Shown: positions 1 to 9,645, numbered from the stretch's first letter. The stretch: 32,975 nucleotides of DNA from JAHJCW01 sp965369995 (GCA_965369995.1 CBDURO010000017.1:1-32975); one strand, 5' to 3'. Notes: a model not told the origin generated them from the letters alone. Numbers and translations: made by a program.

Positions 1-30
1 AATATTATTGATGAATTATTAGCTAAATAA
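1..30 (+). CDS. possible 3' end of an upstream gene (partial)
   Basis: Frame 1 reads NIIDELLAK followed by TAA at bases 28-30, which looks like the last nine codons of a plus-strand gene cut by the window edge. It would converge with the minus-strand TonB receptor that ends at base 160. Nine codons cannot identify a product, and the open frame may be chance in AT-rich DNA. I see no gene or clear terminator in bases 31-159. Confidence 0.25.
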   Translation, partial: NIIDELLAK

Positions 31-159
31 CTACCCGCTTTTTTCTATTACGCCTTAATTGTAATGTTAATATTGCAATACATACAACATAAGTATGATT
101 ACACAATAATAAGAATTTATTCAAACTCTATTATTTTATAGACTTGAGAATAATTTATT

Positions 160-2868
160 TTAAAAATTAAATTTTATATTTAATGACGGTGTAAAGCCTA
201 TCATAGCTACATCAGTAATGGCAATCGGTGATTTCCAATATTCATAGCGTCTGTAACTTATATTCCGCTGATTATATACATTAAAAATCGATAAATTTAT
301 TTCACCATTAATTTTCCCTATAGTAATTATTTTATTAATGGCTAATTCCAACCAGTGTAATGGTGGTAACCGCTTTTGATTCCTTTGCCCCTGCAATACG
401 TAAAAATATATATCTCTTGTTTCCGCTGCACCAAAATCTGCTTCGTCCCAATTTTGTATCTCTATTTGGTCAACATCAGTATATACTCTACCGGACGAGA
501 AAACCCAGGATGCTGAAAAATTCCAAGTTCCAATAGAATAATTACCCATGCATTTGAACTCATGGGTTCGATCGTGGTCAGCCAAATAAGAAATCCCTTT
601 GTTTAATTTTGGAAAAGTATACTCGACTTTTCCATAATTATAACTTGCCCATCCGGTAATTATTCCACGTCTTTTTTTCGCAGATATTTCAAATCCTTGC
701 GAATATCCATTTCCAACATAAAATAATGGTACTTTATCAAAATTTGTATTATTAAGTACTTCGGCTAAAATTGTCTGTTGTCTGTTATATTCAGTCAAAT
801 AATCCATTATTTTTAGATAACCTTCGATTCCGAATGAATATTCATCATTTATATTATGTATTCCAAATATGAGATTTTTTGATGCCGCCGGTTTAATCGA
901 ATCTCCGACAACCAACCAAAAATCATTTGCGCCGTCAAGAGAATTTTCATTTATAAATCGATTAATAAATTGATAATATTGACCGAATGATACTTTTATA
1001 GCAATATCATCTTCTATTAAATATCGCAGAGCCACACGTGGTTCATAATAAAGCTTATCAAACTTGTCAAAATAATTACTCCGAATACCTGTAGTTAGCT
1101 GCAATTTATCATTTGGGGTCCATTGATCTTGTAAATACAAATGACCAAGTAACACATCATTTCCTTGGTCAACCAACCATAATTTTTCTGCATACGAAGT
1201 GGAAAATTCCGTTTGGAAGAGTGAAACACCTAAACCCAATTCAGCTTTATGCATGGCTGACAATAACCACTCACTTTCAAGCCGGACGGATGTGTCTTTT
1301 ACTTGATTTTTTTCATTTAAATTTATTATTGGTAATGTGTTAAAAAATGATGTATCAGTTGCACTTTTGGAAAATGTTTCGGAATTATAAATACTGTTAG
1401 CAATAAATAGATGTGAAAATAATTTTGGCTGCCACTGGCGTGACCATCGGAAACTTGTTCCGACATTTCCCCAAGTGCTTCTATCATGTAGATCAACATA
1501 CGAACTAAACGAATTTCCATCCAATTGAAAATCACTTTTTTCATCGGTGGTTTGGTCAAAATAATCCAATCCCCTATAAATACTGAAAGAAACAATATCT
1601 CTTTTCGATGGCATTAAAGTGATTTTTCCATTTAGATCATAGAAATAAAATTGGGGTTTAAATGGTTGTGGTAGAAAACTCGATTTTTCTGCATACAAAG
1701 CATCATTTGCAACGCCTGTAAAACTTTCACCGGTTATATAACCGCTCAGCATATCATAGATTGGAGTTTTAAAATAATCAACGTGTGAGCGTCGAGCCGA
1801 TAAAAATATACTCCCTCGCTTCCATAACGGTAATTCTAAAACCATACCAGTACTTAACATTCCCGAGGACAAAGAAAAATGCTTTTTATTTGAATCACCG
1901 TTTTTACCTGACAATTCAACAATTCCTGAAATTCGACCACCATATTTAACCGGGAATCCGCTTTTATAAACCTGCACATCTTTTACTGCGTTGGGATTAA
2001 ATGCACTGAAAAATCCAAAAAAATGATCAATATGATATAATGTCATCCCATCAAAAGTAATTAAATTTTGGTCAGGGGTTCCTCCCCGTATAAAAAGTCC
2101 CGCTGTACCGATCCGTCCGACTGAAATACCGGGATACATTTGCAATGAGCGCATAATATCCACTTCGCCTAAACAGGGCAACGCAGATATTTGTCGCGGA
2201 GCGAAAGCGATCCTGCTATTATTTTCTAAAGAATGCAACATTTCAAATTCCTTACCATAGGTATTTACATCCTTCCCTTTCAGGACATTCGGAATCATTT
2301 TAATGTTAATTGGATCTAATGATTTTTGAAAATTTGTTATTGATATATCTTGCGGTTCATACCCAATATACGATGACTGCAACAATACAGTTTTACTCTT
2401 GATGCCACTAATTGCAAAATAACCGTTCGGATTGGTCACATCACCTACATAAGTGTTTTTTACTGCAATATTCACGTATGGTAACGGTTCTCCGGTTTGC
2501 AAATCATACACTATTCCACTAATTGTTGTTCCTTTTGACTGTAACCATGGTTTAATTATTATAAATTGTTCACCATTTTTCTTCCATGCCAAGTCTGTCT
2601 CGGATAGAATTTCGTCGATAATATATTCAGCAGTACAACTATCGCAACTGAAAGTCACATTTTTTCCATATACATGGCTATCTTGATAGATAATTAGAAG
2701 GCTCTCATTTTGAATTAATTGATCTAACACTTCAACTAAAGAACGATTATCAAAATACACGTTTAGTAATTCGTCATCGCTTTGCGAGACGGCAAGGTTT
2801 AACAGGAATATAGTACAAAAAGTAAATCGAATAAATCGATTAATAAATGACATAAATTCCCTTTTCAT
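160..2868 (-). CDS. TonB-dependent receptor with STN signalling domain
   Basis: This is a 902-residue outer-membrane active-transport receptor. After a signal peptide (about residues 7-29, ending near AVSQS) comes a secretin/TonB short N-terminal (STN) domain at about 30-108, which in FecA-type transducers contacts the FecR anti-sigma factor. A carboxypeptidase-regulatory-like beta-sandwich follows at about 114-190 (GTTISGIVYDLQTGEPLPY), then a plug at about 205-320 (DIMRSLQMYPGI, FIRGGTPDQNLITFDG) and a 22-strand-type barrel ending in the aromatic residue F (LNIKFNF). It is the last gene of a five-gene minus-strand operon with sigma factor and FecR, and its start overlaps the end of fecR. 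ATG at 2868 and an in-frame ATG at 2853 are both possible; either keeps the overlap. The substrate (siderophore, glycan, peptide or cofactor) cannot be read from the sequence. Confidence 0.92.
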   Translation of the reverse strand: MKREFMSFINRFIRFTFCTIFLLNLAVSQSDDELLNVYFDNRSLVEVLDQLIQNESLLIIYQDSHVYGKNVTFSCDSCTAEYIIDEILSETDLAWKKNGEQFIIIKPWLQSKGTTISGIVYDLQTGEPLPYVNIAVKNTYVGDVTNPNGYFAISGIKSKTVLLQSSYIGYEPQDISITNFQKSLDPINIKMIPNVLKGKDVNTYGKEFEMLHSLENNSRIAFAPRQISALPCLGEVDIMRSLQMYPGISVGRIGTAGLFIRGGTPDQNLITFDGMTLYHIDHFFGFFSAFNPNAVKDVQVYKSGFPVKYGGRISGIVELSGKNGDSNKKHFSLSSGMLSTGMVLELPLWKRGSIFLSARRSHVDYFKTPIYDMLSGYITGESFTGVANDALYAEKSSFLPQPFKPQFYFYDLNGKITLMPSKRDIVSFSIYRGLDYFDQTTDEKSDFQLDGNSFSSYVDLHDRSTWGNVGTSFRWSRQWQPKLFSHLFIANSIYNSETFSKSATDTSFFNTLPIINLNEKNQVKDTSVRLESEWLLSAMHKAELGLGVSLFQTEFSTSYAEKLWLVDQGNDVLLGHLYLQDQWTPNDKLQLTTGIRSNYFDKFDKLYYEPRVALRYLIEDDIAIKVSFGQYYQFINRFINENSLDGANDFWLVVGDSIKPAASKNLIFGIHNINDEYSFGIEGYLKIMDYLTEYNRQQTILAEVLNNTNFDKVPLFYVGNGYSQGFEISAKKRRGIITGWASYNYGKVEYTFPKLNKGISYLADHDRTHEFKCMGNYSIGTWNFSASWVFSSGRVYTDVDQIEIQNWDEADFGAAETRDIYFYVLQGQRNQKRLPPLHWLELAINKIITIGKINGEINLSIFNVYNQRNISYRRYEYWKSPIAITDVAMIGFTPSLNIKFNF

Positions 2869-3733
2869 AGCGATAGTGCTGCTGAATTAGAATTGATAAA
2901 GTTGATAATACCGAGTAAATACTATCAGTTTCCAATACACCGGTTACTGTGATACCGGCTAATTTTTGATTTGATAATTGAACCTGAACATTAAAGCGGC
3001 GCTCAATCTCCCGACACACATTTGCCAAATTATCTTGATAGAACATTAATTTATTTTTCGTCCATCCGGGATAATTTGCAAATGGTAACTTTTGCGGTTG
3101 TTCAGGTGGTTCTCCATCCGCGAAGCGCGACATTTGTCCAGCTAATAACGTAACATGCTTTTCATGTGCTATATCAGAAACTTGCACTTTACCTTTGTTA
3201 ACAGCGACTTCAATCATATTATCACGATGTCTAACATTAAATTGTGTGCCAAGAACTGTCACTGTTAGATTGTCTGAATTAACAATAAACGGGACCTGCC
3301 CCTTTTCAACGTTAAAGTATACTTCGCCCATAATTCCCACATTACGTTCAGACTTCCAACTTGATTTTTTATATTTCAACACTGATTCAGTACTTAATTG
3401 AACAAGCGAACCATCAGGGAGCGTATGACTAAGAATCTCACCACGTTCAGTTGAAATATGAACTAAGTTCAGCTGTATATACAAAATCGGTAGTAATACC
3501 AATAATAATATTCCAAATGATATAGCAAGCACCGGTCTTAACTGCACCAATTTGAGACGTACTTTTAATATTGGTTGTTTTTCATCAACAGCATCAAGTT
3601 TACTTTCCAAGCGTGCCCAAGAAACATCAGAATCAATTGGTTCTGGTAGTTTAATTTTCTTGCTCACATCCCAAATAGATTTTTCATCATCACTGAGATT
3701 ATTGAAATATTTGTTTCTTTTCTTAATTTCCAT
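2840..3733 (-). CDS. FecR-family anti-sigma factor
   Basis: This 297-residue protein is an inner-membrane anti-sigma regulator that relays the state of the TonB receptor to the ECF sigma factor. An N-terminal cytoplasmic segment of about 75 residues precedes one hydrophobic helix (about 78-100, LAISFGILLLVLLPILYI). The periplasmic FecR domain follows (about 108-205, with TLPDGSLVQLSTESVLKY and GEVYFNVEKG), and then a C-terminal STN-like DUF4974 domain (about 230-297, with VCREIERRFNVQVQ and LAGITVTGVLETDSI). The length is a little below the usual 320-350. It lies 14 bases after the serpin gene and overlaps the receptor, so serpin, FecR and receptor are probably co-transcribed. The cognate sigma gene is two genes upstream rather than adjacent, which is unusual for fecIR loci. 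Confidence 0.92.
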   Translation of the reverse strand: MEIKKRNKYFNNLSDDEKSIWDVSKKIKLPEPIDSDVSWARLESKLDAVDEKQPILKVRLKLVQLRPVLAISFGILLLVLLPILYIQLNLVHISTERGEILSHTLPDGSLVQLSTESVLKYKKSSWKSERNVGIMGEVYFNVEKGQVPFIVNSDNLTVTVLGTQFNVRHRDNMIEVAVNKGKVQVSDIAHEKHVTLLAGQMSRFADGEPPEQPQKLPFANYPGWTKNKLMFYQDNLANVCREIERRFNVQVQLSNQKLAGITVTGVLETDSIYSVLSTLSILIQQHYRYEKGIYVIY

Positions 3734-3747
3734 ACGATAAATCCAAT

Positions 3748-4983
3748 TTACAAACTAAGCACCTTCCCCATAAATAAAATCGTACCGGAATGTTGTTCGC
3801 GGATTGCAAAAATAAAGGGATGGTCAATACGTATTACAGGAATTGCAGGTCCTGCTGATTTGAATTCCATTTCAACTACCGTAGCAGCGGCTGCTTCCGT
3901 ACCTTCTTCAGTTACCTCAATGAATGTTTTATGAAGAACTCTACTAATCCAAAGTGGAATTTGAGAATTTATTCGCGTAAAATCAGCACGATTTTTATCA
4001 AATGCAATTCCCATACCAAAATCTTTAAGTACTTGGTTAAGACTATCATCCCACTCAAGCTTAAATTTTGGCAAGTATAAATCAAGTTCATGTGTTGTTA
4101 ATTGACTAAGCCATTCATCCCAAGTATCATTAGTAATTGTCTCAGCGAATTTATTTATATTATTTTTATTATTGGGGAGTATAACCGTCATGCTAAAAAG
4201 TGAATCGCCATAAGATATATCTACAACACTTATTGAATCTGTAAATAAAGACGGTAAGATTGCATTCATTGACATCAACGGAATTGTTGAAGTTGAATTG
4301 TCATAATTATAAAAAAGTTCATCCTTGGTATCATTTTTATCAAATTCATAAGTCCAAGTTCCATTAAAGTAGATAGCATTAATTAAATACAAAGCTATAT
4401 TGGGTGGAATCATATCAATGATATCTTCAATCTTTCCATTAGTCTTATCCTCAACCCATCCGTTGATAATATTAACCGCATTTGGATCAGCAACGTCAAA
4501 CGATTCAACTTCTGCATCAAAGTAGGTTTTATTAACATCAATAAAGGATTGTAAAACCGAAAAATTATCTTCTATCCAAATTGAATTGGCAATGCTCATC
4601 ACAACTTTATCGTCAAGATTTACAAGTAATTCTATCAAATCTTTGTACGCTTGGTTGATTTCGTCTTCGGTAAGTCCCTGTAGTTCTAGTGTATTTTTCA
4701 TTGCATCGTAAGTAGAATCGGCAGCACCGTTTAGCGTCATACTTAACGCCATCGAAATACTCAGCGGTGAAATAAACAGGTTGCTATCTGGTTTGACGTC
4801 GTTAAGCGCCTTGAACAGTTTTATCCCGAACAGGTTTTCCGATGATACGACTTCCTTCTCAAGTGCCGAAAGGTTACGAAGAGGATCATTATTCTCCTCC
4901 TCGTTAAAATCACATACTCCACAGGATATTGCAAATAGTATTAATGGTATAAGTGCAATTTTATATTTTAATAATTTTTTCAT
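3748..4983 (-). CDS. secreted serpin (serine protease inhibitor), probable lipoprotein
   Basis: Serpins trap serine or cysteine proteases by a suicide-substrate conformational change. This 411-residue protein has the family's length and landmarks: an N-terminal helix region (GIKLFKALNDVKPDSNLFISPLS), a C-terminal reactive-centre loop, and a DHPFIFAIRE signature near the end. The loop hinge reads EEGTEAAAATVV, with small residues at P12-P9, so an inhibitory rather than storage-type serpin is expected. Counting 17 residues from the hinge Glu puts P1-P1' at Lys375-Ser376, predicting trypsin-like target proteases. The N-terminus has a signal peptide ending FAISC, so Cys21 may be lipidated and the inhibitor displayed on the envelope. 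Its place between an outer-membrane protein and FecR suggests control by the same sigma factor. Confidence 0.93.
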   Translation of the reverse strand: MKKLLKYKIALIPLILFAISCGVCDFNEEENNDPLRNLSALEKEVVSSENLFGIKLFKALNDVKPDSNLFISPLSISMALSMTLNGAADSTYDAMKNTLELQGLTEDEINQAYKDLIELLVNLDDKVVMSIANSIWIEDNFSVLQSFIDVNKTYFDAEVESFDVADPNAVNIINGWVEDKTNGKIEDIIDMIPPNIALYLINAIYFNGTWTYEFDKNDTKDELFYNYDNSTSTIPLMSMNAILPSLFTDSISVVDISYGDSLFSMTVILPNNKNNINKFAETITNDTWDEWLSQLTTHELDLYLPKFKLEWDDSLNQVLKDFGMGIAFDKNRADFTRINSQIPLWISRVLHKTFIEVTEEGTEAAAATVVEMEFKSAGPAIPVIRIDHPFIFAIREQHSGTILFMGKVLSL

Positions 4984-5005
4984 TATTTTCTCAATAATCT
5001 ATTAT

Positions 5006-6841
5006 TTACCAACTAACAAAAGCACCTATTTTAAACGACCGCGGATCAAATAAAGATTCAGTCAAAACTGCCGTAATACCAAACCGGTCATCCTTCTTGA
5101 TCGTAGCGCCGAAATTAAATTCAAATTCATTGATGAAGTCTTTAATGTCCGGTAATTTATGTCCATCCACATATTCTTTTTCATCAACAACGGTTGTTAC
5201 ACCATCACGGACTTCAGTCCTTTTATCTTTATAAACGATCACGTCATAACTTTCGTCAATATTTGTTCTTTGCATTACTTTTGTCAAGCCGATTTGAAAT
5301 TCAAAATATTTAGACGGACTAATTACCGCACCTATCGGTAAAGCTAAAGTTGTAATTTTTTGATTCAGTTTCCAAGCAAATTCCTTGATATCCTCTTGAG
5401 TAGTCTCTAAGAATTTATAATTAACCCATTCATAACCATCTAATTCACGTAGTGAATATTTAGTACCGGTTAACGGCTCGGTAGAACTTTGTTCAATATT
5501 CAAATTATCAAATGATATTCCTCCAATAAAACGGAGCATTGGAGACATTTTCCAATCGATTCCGGCGGTTAATCTTAAATTGTTACGAATAAAATCACCA
5601 TCCCCATAGCGCCTCATAGTTACTTCTGAATTATCGTAAGATTTGCGTCGTGTTGAATCATAACTATTCCACCAACTACTGCGATACATATTTATTCGCC
5701 TAAGTATTTCATTTTCATCTAAATCGGCACTTGCCGATTCCTTAAAAATTGAAAAGCTCAGAAGCATTCCGTTATTAATTTCCACATCTCCATGCACTGT
5801 ACCGTAGAAGGAATTACCATTGTATTTCCAATTTTTAACATTTTCAAGGTTGCTCCAATTAGTATAGTAGTTGCTGTCTAACGCAGTGCGATTATACACA
5901 GAATGATAAAATGATGTATCGCTTATTGAATATTCGCGATTGATATCGCCGCTTACGCGACCGATGTTGATACCGAATTGTGATTTCTCGTCATAAGTCC
6001 ATATCACCCCGACAGAAATATCATTTTGATGAAACTTTTGTGTACGATTACGGTTAGTATCGTTGAAATACTTATATAATGATTCTCCATAATCATCGTC
6101 TTGGTCATCCAAATTGCGATATACACCGTCAACATCTTCGGCATGAATTGTATAGCGTGCTCCAACCGTTAACTGCTCCAATAGTGAATACGAAAGCAAT
6201 CCGCTCCCCCGATAGCCATCAGTTGTTTCTTCATTTGCTCCCGTTTCCACCAAGCGATAGTCTTGATATGGATCGCGCATACCTTCTTCATACTTTTGAT
6301 CTGAAGAGTTCGCAGCTTCTAATCCCCACCAATACCAATAAGGTTGATAGAATCTTTCCTGATCATAAAAATATTCAGCTGTAACACCGATACTTAGTGG
6401 TATTTCACAAAATGGTCGTCCTAAATAAACAGCACGGAAAATCGGCTCGCGTGTTACTTCGTTCTCAACTTCGTGATATGGTGACCAATAATAAGGAAAA
6501 TAATTACCATAATCCGAAGCCACACCATTATCATACGCATAACCAGGATACTCCGTAATATCATAACTATCAAACTCTTCCCCTGCCAAATCAAAATAGA
6601 GGTAGTTCTTCGGTCCAAAATTCAGATAAGCCGGATTAAGAAAAGCATTATCTAACGGATGGCTGTAAATATTTTTAAAATGATTACCCAATCCAACCAA
6701 ATTTATCGAATTCATCTGAGTTGGCAATAGAAAATCGTTGCGCAGTTTAAAATCTGTGGCTAGGACTGTGTAATCGGGATACCACCCATATATACATGAT
6801 AATAATAGCGTTGTAATTATCGCTGTTTTTAATTGTTTCAT
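5006..6841 (-). CDS. uncharacterised outer-membrane beta-barrel protein
   Basis: This 611-residue protein has a short signal peptide (MKQLKTAIITTLLLSCIYG) and many alternating hydrophobic and polar stretches rich in Tyr, Trp, Asn and Asp. It ends SFKIGAFVSW, where a terminal aromatic residue after a beta-strand is the usual BAM-recognition end of an outer-membrane barrel. The segment NPAYLNFGPKNYLYFDL near residue 70 resembles the start of long-chain fatty-acid-transporter or PorV-like barrels, but I do not recognise a specific family. The start codon has a good ribosome site (TTGAGGAAAAC before ATG). It lies directly downstream of the sigma-factor gene (55-base gap) and 22 bases before the serpin gene, so it probably belongs to the same regulon. 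Confidence 0.72.
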   Translation of the reverse strand: MKQLKTAIITTLLLSCIYGWYPDYTVLATDFKLRNDFLLPTQMNSINLVGLGNHFKNIYSHPLDNAFLNPAYLNFGPKNYLYFDLAGEEFDSYDITEYPGYAYDNGVASDYGNYFPYYWSPYHEVENEVTREPIFRAVYLGRPFCEIPLSIGVTAEYFYDQERFYQPYWYWWGLEAANSSDQKYEEGMRDPYQDYRLVETGANEETTDGYRGSGLLSYSLLEQLTVGARYTIHAEDVDGVYRNLDDQDDDYGESLYKYFNDTNRNRTQKFHQNDISVGVIWTYDEKSQFGINIGRVSGDINREYSISDTSFYHSVYNRTALDSNYYTNWSNLENVKNWKYNGNSFYGTVHGDVEINNGMLLSFSIFKESASADLDENEILRRINMYRSSWWNSYDSTRRKSYDNSEVTMRRYGDGDFIRNNLRLTAGIDWKMSPMLRFIGGISFDNLNIEQSSTEPLTGTKYSLRELDGYEWVNYKFLETTQEDIKEFAWKLNQKITTLALPIGAVISPSKYFEFQIGLTKVMQRTNIDESYDVIVYKDKRTEVRDGVTTVVDEKEYVDGHKLPDIKDFINEFEFNFGATIKKDDRFGITAVLTESLFDPRSFKIGAFVSW

Positions 6842-6896
6842 GTTTTCCTCAAAGTTTTCTTCTTTGACTATACAACAATTATAAATGCGTTTTTAC

Positions 6897-7442
6897 TCAC
6901 ATAATTCTTTTTATTTTTTTCCTTAACGTCCTTAGTGAGCGGTATAACTGGTTTTCTACTGTTCTCTGTGATATTCCTAATATTTCAGCTATTTCTTGAT
7001 TTGATTTTTCCTCAATCCGACTTAATAAAAATATCGTTCTCTGTTTTAAGGGAAGATATTGATAAACGATATTTAAAATATTTTGCTGTATAAATTCCAT
7101 TTCAAGTGATTTATCAGGTTTGTTGGATTGTTGATCATATATTTCTGTGATATTCTCTTGATGCCTTAACCTTACCACTTCATGTTTAAAATGATCTTTG
7201 CTCAGATTATTGCTGATCTTGGCAATTAAGGAAAAAAATGATTTATCAGATACTAATGTTTTTCTCATTCTCCAAACTCTGATAAAAGTATCTTGAACGA
7301 TATCTTCCGCAATGTCTTCATCGTGAACACAAGAAATAACAAAACGGAATAATACCGGATGGTATTGAAGATAGAGTTTTTTAAAGGAATCTCTATCCGA
7401 ATGTTTTACATTCTCGATTAATATTTTTTCTGCTTGTTGCAC
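6897..7442 (-). CDS. ECF-type RNA polymerase sigma factor (FecI-like)
   Basis: This is a 181-residue extracytoplasmic-function sigma factor. Region 2 (about 20-90) holds FRFVISCVHDEDIAEDIVQD and FIRVWRMRK, which bind core polymerase and the -10 element. Region 4 (about 125-178) holds LPLKQRTIFLLSRIEEKSNQ and a helix-turn-helix QEIAEILGISQRTVENQL for the -35 element. It is the first gene of the minus-strand operon that contains FecR and the STN-type TonB receptor, so it is their likely partner. The only upstream start in frame is a GTG at 7442-7440 with no strong ribosome site; the next in-frame Met is deep inside region 2/4, so GTG is taken as the start. Confidence 0.92.
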   Translation of the reverse strand: MQQAEKILIENVKHSDRDSFKKLYLQYHPVLFRFVISCVHDEDIAEDIVQDTFIRVWRMRKTLVSDKSFFSLIAKISNNLSKDHFKHEVVRLRHQENITEIYDQQSNKPDKSLEMEFIQQNILNIVYQYLPLKQRTIFLLSRIEEKSNQEIAEILGISQRTVENQLYRSLRTLRKKIKRIM

Positions 7443-7584
7443 AAGATAATTAGCAATAATTGTAAACTGAATTTTATGTAATTTACTTGATAATAACGAT
7501 TAGAATAAATGAAGTGTTTCATTAAATTATTCAAGGAATTAATTTTGCAAAACTTATGTAACTAAATTAAAGAAATTCAATATT

Positions 7585-8196
7585 ATGGAAAAAATTGATT
7601 ACAAAAAGGAATTGAAACATTTGTATAAACCATTTGCAAAGAAGGTGGAAATTGTGAATGTTCCAAAAATGAATTTTTTGATGATTGATGGACAAGGAGA
7701 CCCAAATACTTCAACTGAATTTAAAGATACAACAGAAGCTCTTTATGGTTTATCTTATGCTATAAAATTCATTATTAAAAAAGGTGAAATTGGGATTGAC
7801 TATGGAGTTATGCCTCTTGAGGGTCTTTGGTGGGTTGATGATATGTCACAATTTGACATCAATAGAAAAGATGATTGGAAATGGACAATTATGATAATGC
7901 AACCAGAATTAGTAACTGAGGAAATTGTAGAACAAGCAACGGAACAAGTAAAGCAAAAAAAGAACCCAATTGCACTTTCAAAAATTAGATTTGAATCCTT
8001 TACCGAAGGAAAGGCAGCCCAAATATTGCATATTGGACCATTTTCAGAAGAAGGACCAACTATAGAAAAGATTCATGATTTTATTATTGCAAACAATTAT
8101 CAATTATCAGGGAAACATCATGAAATTTACCTTTCCGATATCAGAAAAGCTGCACCGGAAAAATGGAGAACAATCATAAGACAGCCTGTGAAATAA
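7585..8196 (+). CDS. GyrI-like small-molecule-binding domain protein
   Basis: This 203-residue cytoplasmic protein belongs to the GyrI-like family, whose fold binds small hydrophobic ligands and in some members hydrolyses cyclopropanoid toxins. Diagnostic features are KMNFLMIDGQGDPN near residue 28, the central EGLWWVDDM segment, ILHIGPFSEEGPTIEKIHDF near 147-166, and the C-terminal HHEIYLSDIRKAAPEKWRT block. It stands alone on the plus strand, convergent with the permease gene, and has no DNA-binding domain fused to it. Its ligand is not predictable from this sequence. Confidence 0.88.
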   Translation: MEKIDYKKELKHLYKPFAKKVEIVNVPKMNFLMIDGQGDPNTSTEFKDTTEALYGLSYAIKFIIKKGEIGIDYGVMPLEGLWWVDDMSQFDINRKDDWKWTIMIMQPELVTEEIVEQATEQVKQKKNPIALSKIRFESFTEGKAAQILHIGPFSEEGPTIEKIHDFIIANNYQLSGKHHEIYLSDIRKAAPEKWRTIIRQPVK

Positions 8197-8260
8197 TTCA
8201 TTTACTTACAATTTGCTCCGCTCTCTTTCAACATCTAGAAGATTTTAATTAAAATGCTTG

Positions 8261-8283
8261 TTCCCTAAATGGGAAATTTTTTA
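8261..8283 (+). terminator. probable intrinsic terminator after the GyrI-like gene
   Basis: TTCCC (8261-8265) pairs with GGGAA (8271-8275) across a five-base loop and is followed by a run of Ts (8277-8283). The stem is short. It sits between two convergent genes and could serve the plus-strand gene ending at 8196. Confidence 0.45.
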
Positions 8284-8289
8284 AATAAC

Positions 8290-9645
8290 TTAGCTGTTTT
8301 TCAGCAAACCCTTATTATCATTTGATCTAAATCTTAACAAAATAAAATAACAAGGTATCCCGAAGAGTATTGTTGCTATCGCAGCAATAGACTCAATTGG
8401 TCTATTAATAAAAGCAATGATTGCGAGATAGAATGAAAAAATTATAAAAAGAGCCGGAACTATAGGATAACCGATGACATTCACAGAAGTTTCGTCACCA
8501 ATCCCTCTTTTTCGTGCAATAAAAATCCCTAAGACTGCCATCATAGGAAATAAATTCAACGCATAATATAAATAAACAAATAACTGTTCAATGGATGAAA
8601 AAATAACAAAGATAATAGCTATACTTCCCTGTATCGCAATAGATCGACTTGGAACTTTAAATACTGGATGAATTTGTGAGGCAAATTTAAAAAACAACCT
8701 GTCTTTAGCCATGGCATAATAAATTCTAGGGCCTATTATTATAAATGCACTTAATGAGGAAACAAGAAAAATTCCAAGAATAATGCTTATGGAATTACCA
8801 GTGAATTCACCAAAAATGTTTACAAATACTTTTTCAAAGACAGCAATTACTCCCTGTACATCATTAAATGGGAGTGATACAAGAATTAACAAATTTAAAA
8901 CGATGTAAAACGCCGTAACGATAAGTGTTCCAAGAATGAGAGAGTATGGAATATTTCTTTTGGGATTTTTAATTTCCCCGGCAATATAAGAAACTGCATT
9001 CCATCCGGAATAAGAAAACATAATTAACATCATTGCAGTTCCAAATGCTATGTCATTTGAAGATACTCTAATATCTTCTGACAAGTAACTAAAATTTTGT
9101 TCATATAATATAAATCCAGCTAAAACTAAACCAATAATTACTATAATTTTTATTAACACAAGAATATTTTGAACAAAAAACCCCGTCTTTATTCCTCGAT
9201 AATGCAGAATAGTAAAAAGTAATACTATAACAACCGCTAATACTTTTTTTAAGATAATAACTAATTCTTGAGAATATATATTTTCAATATTCAATCCTGA
9301 AAAAATATATTCTGAAAAACCTAATGCAGAGCCAGCTATTGGAGCAGAAAAACCAACTATAAAACTTGTCCAACCAGCTAAAAACCCCAAAATTGGATGG
9401 AATAGTTTACTTAGATAAATATACTCGCCTCCTACTTCCGGCATTCGAGTAGCTAATTCGCTATAACATAATGCACCCAATAATGCAATTATTCCTCCAA
9501 TCATCCAAAAACTGAGAACCCATAGCGGACCAGGAAGTTTTCCTGCTATGATTCCAGCTGTAATAAACACACCTGACCCTACCATATTTGCAATTACAAT
9601 ACCAGTGGCTGATCTTAAATTAATTGTTCTCTTGGGAGTCTTCAT
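8290..9645 (-). CDS. APC-superfamily amino-acid permease
   Basis: This 451-residue inner-membrane transporter has about 12 hydrophobic helices and moves amino acids by proton symport or exchange. The first helix contains the hallmark unwound motif VGSGVFITAG (about residues 22-31), and the second helix region reads GALCYSELATRMPEVGGEYI, both typical of the LAT/SteT-like branch of the amino acid-polyamine-organocation superfamily. A further conserved stretch, FSYSGWNAVSYIAGEIKNPK, lies near 209-228. No amino-acid biosynthesis or regulator gene is adjacent, so the substrate is unknown. It is transcribed alone, convergent with the GyrI-like gene. Confidence 0.92.
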   Translation of the reverse strand: MKTPKRTINLRSATGIVIANMVGSGVFITAGIIAGKLPGPLWVLSFWMIGGIIALLGALCYSELATRMPEVGGEYIYLSKLFHPILGFLAGWTSFIVGFSAPIAGSALGFSEYIFSGLNIENIYSQELVIILKKVLAVVIVLLFTILHYRGIKTGFFVQNILVLIKIIVIIGLVLAGFILYEQNFSYLSEDIRVSSNDIAFGTAMMLIMFSYSGWNAVSYIAGEIKNPKRNIPYSLILGTLIVTAFYIVLNLLILVSLPFNDVQGVIAVFEKVFVNIFGEFTGNSISIILGIFLVSSLSAFIIIGPRIYYAMAKDRLFFKFASQIHPVFKVPSRSIAIQGSIAIIFVIFSSIEQLFVYLYYALNLFPMMAVLGIFIARKRGIGDETSVNVIGYPIVPALFIIFSFYLAIIAFINRPIESIAAIATILFGIPCYFILLRFRSNDNKGLLKNS

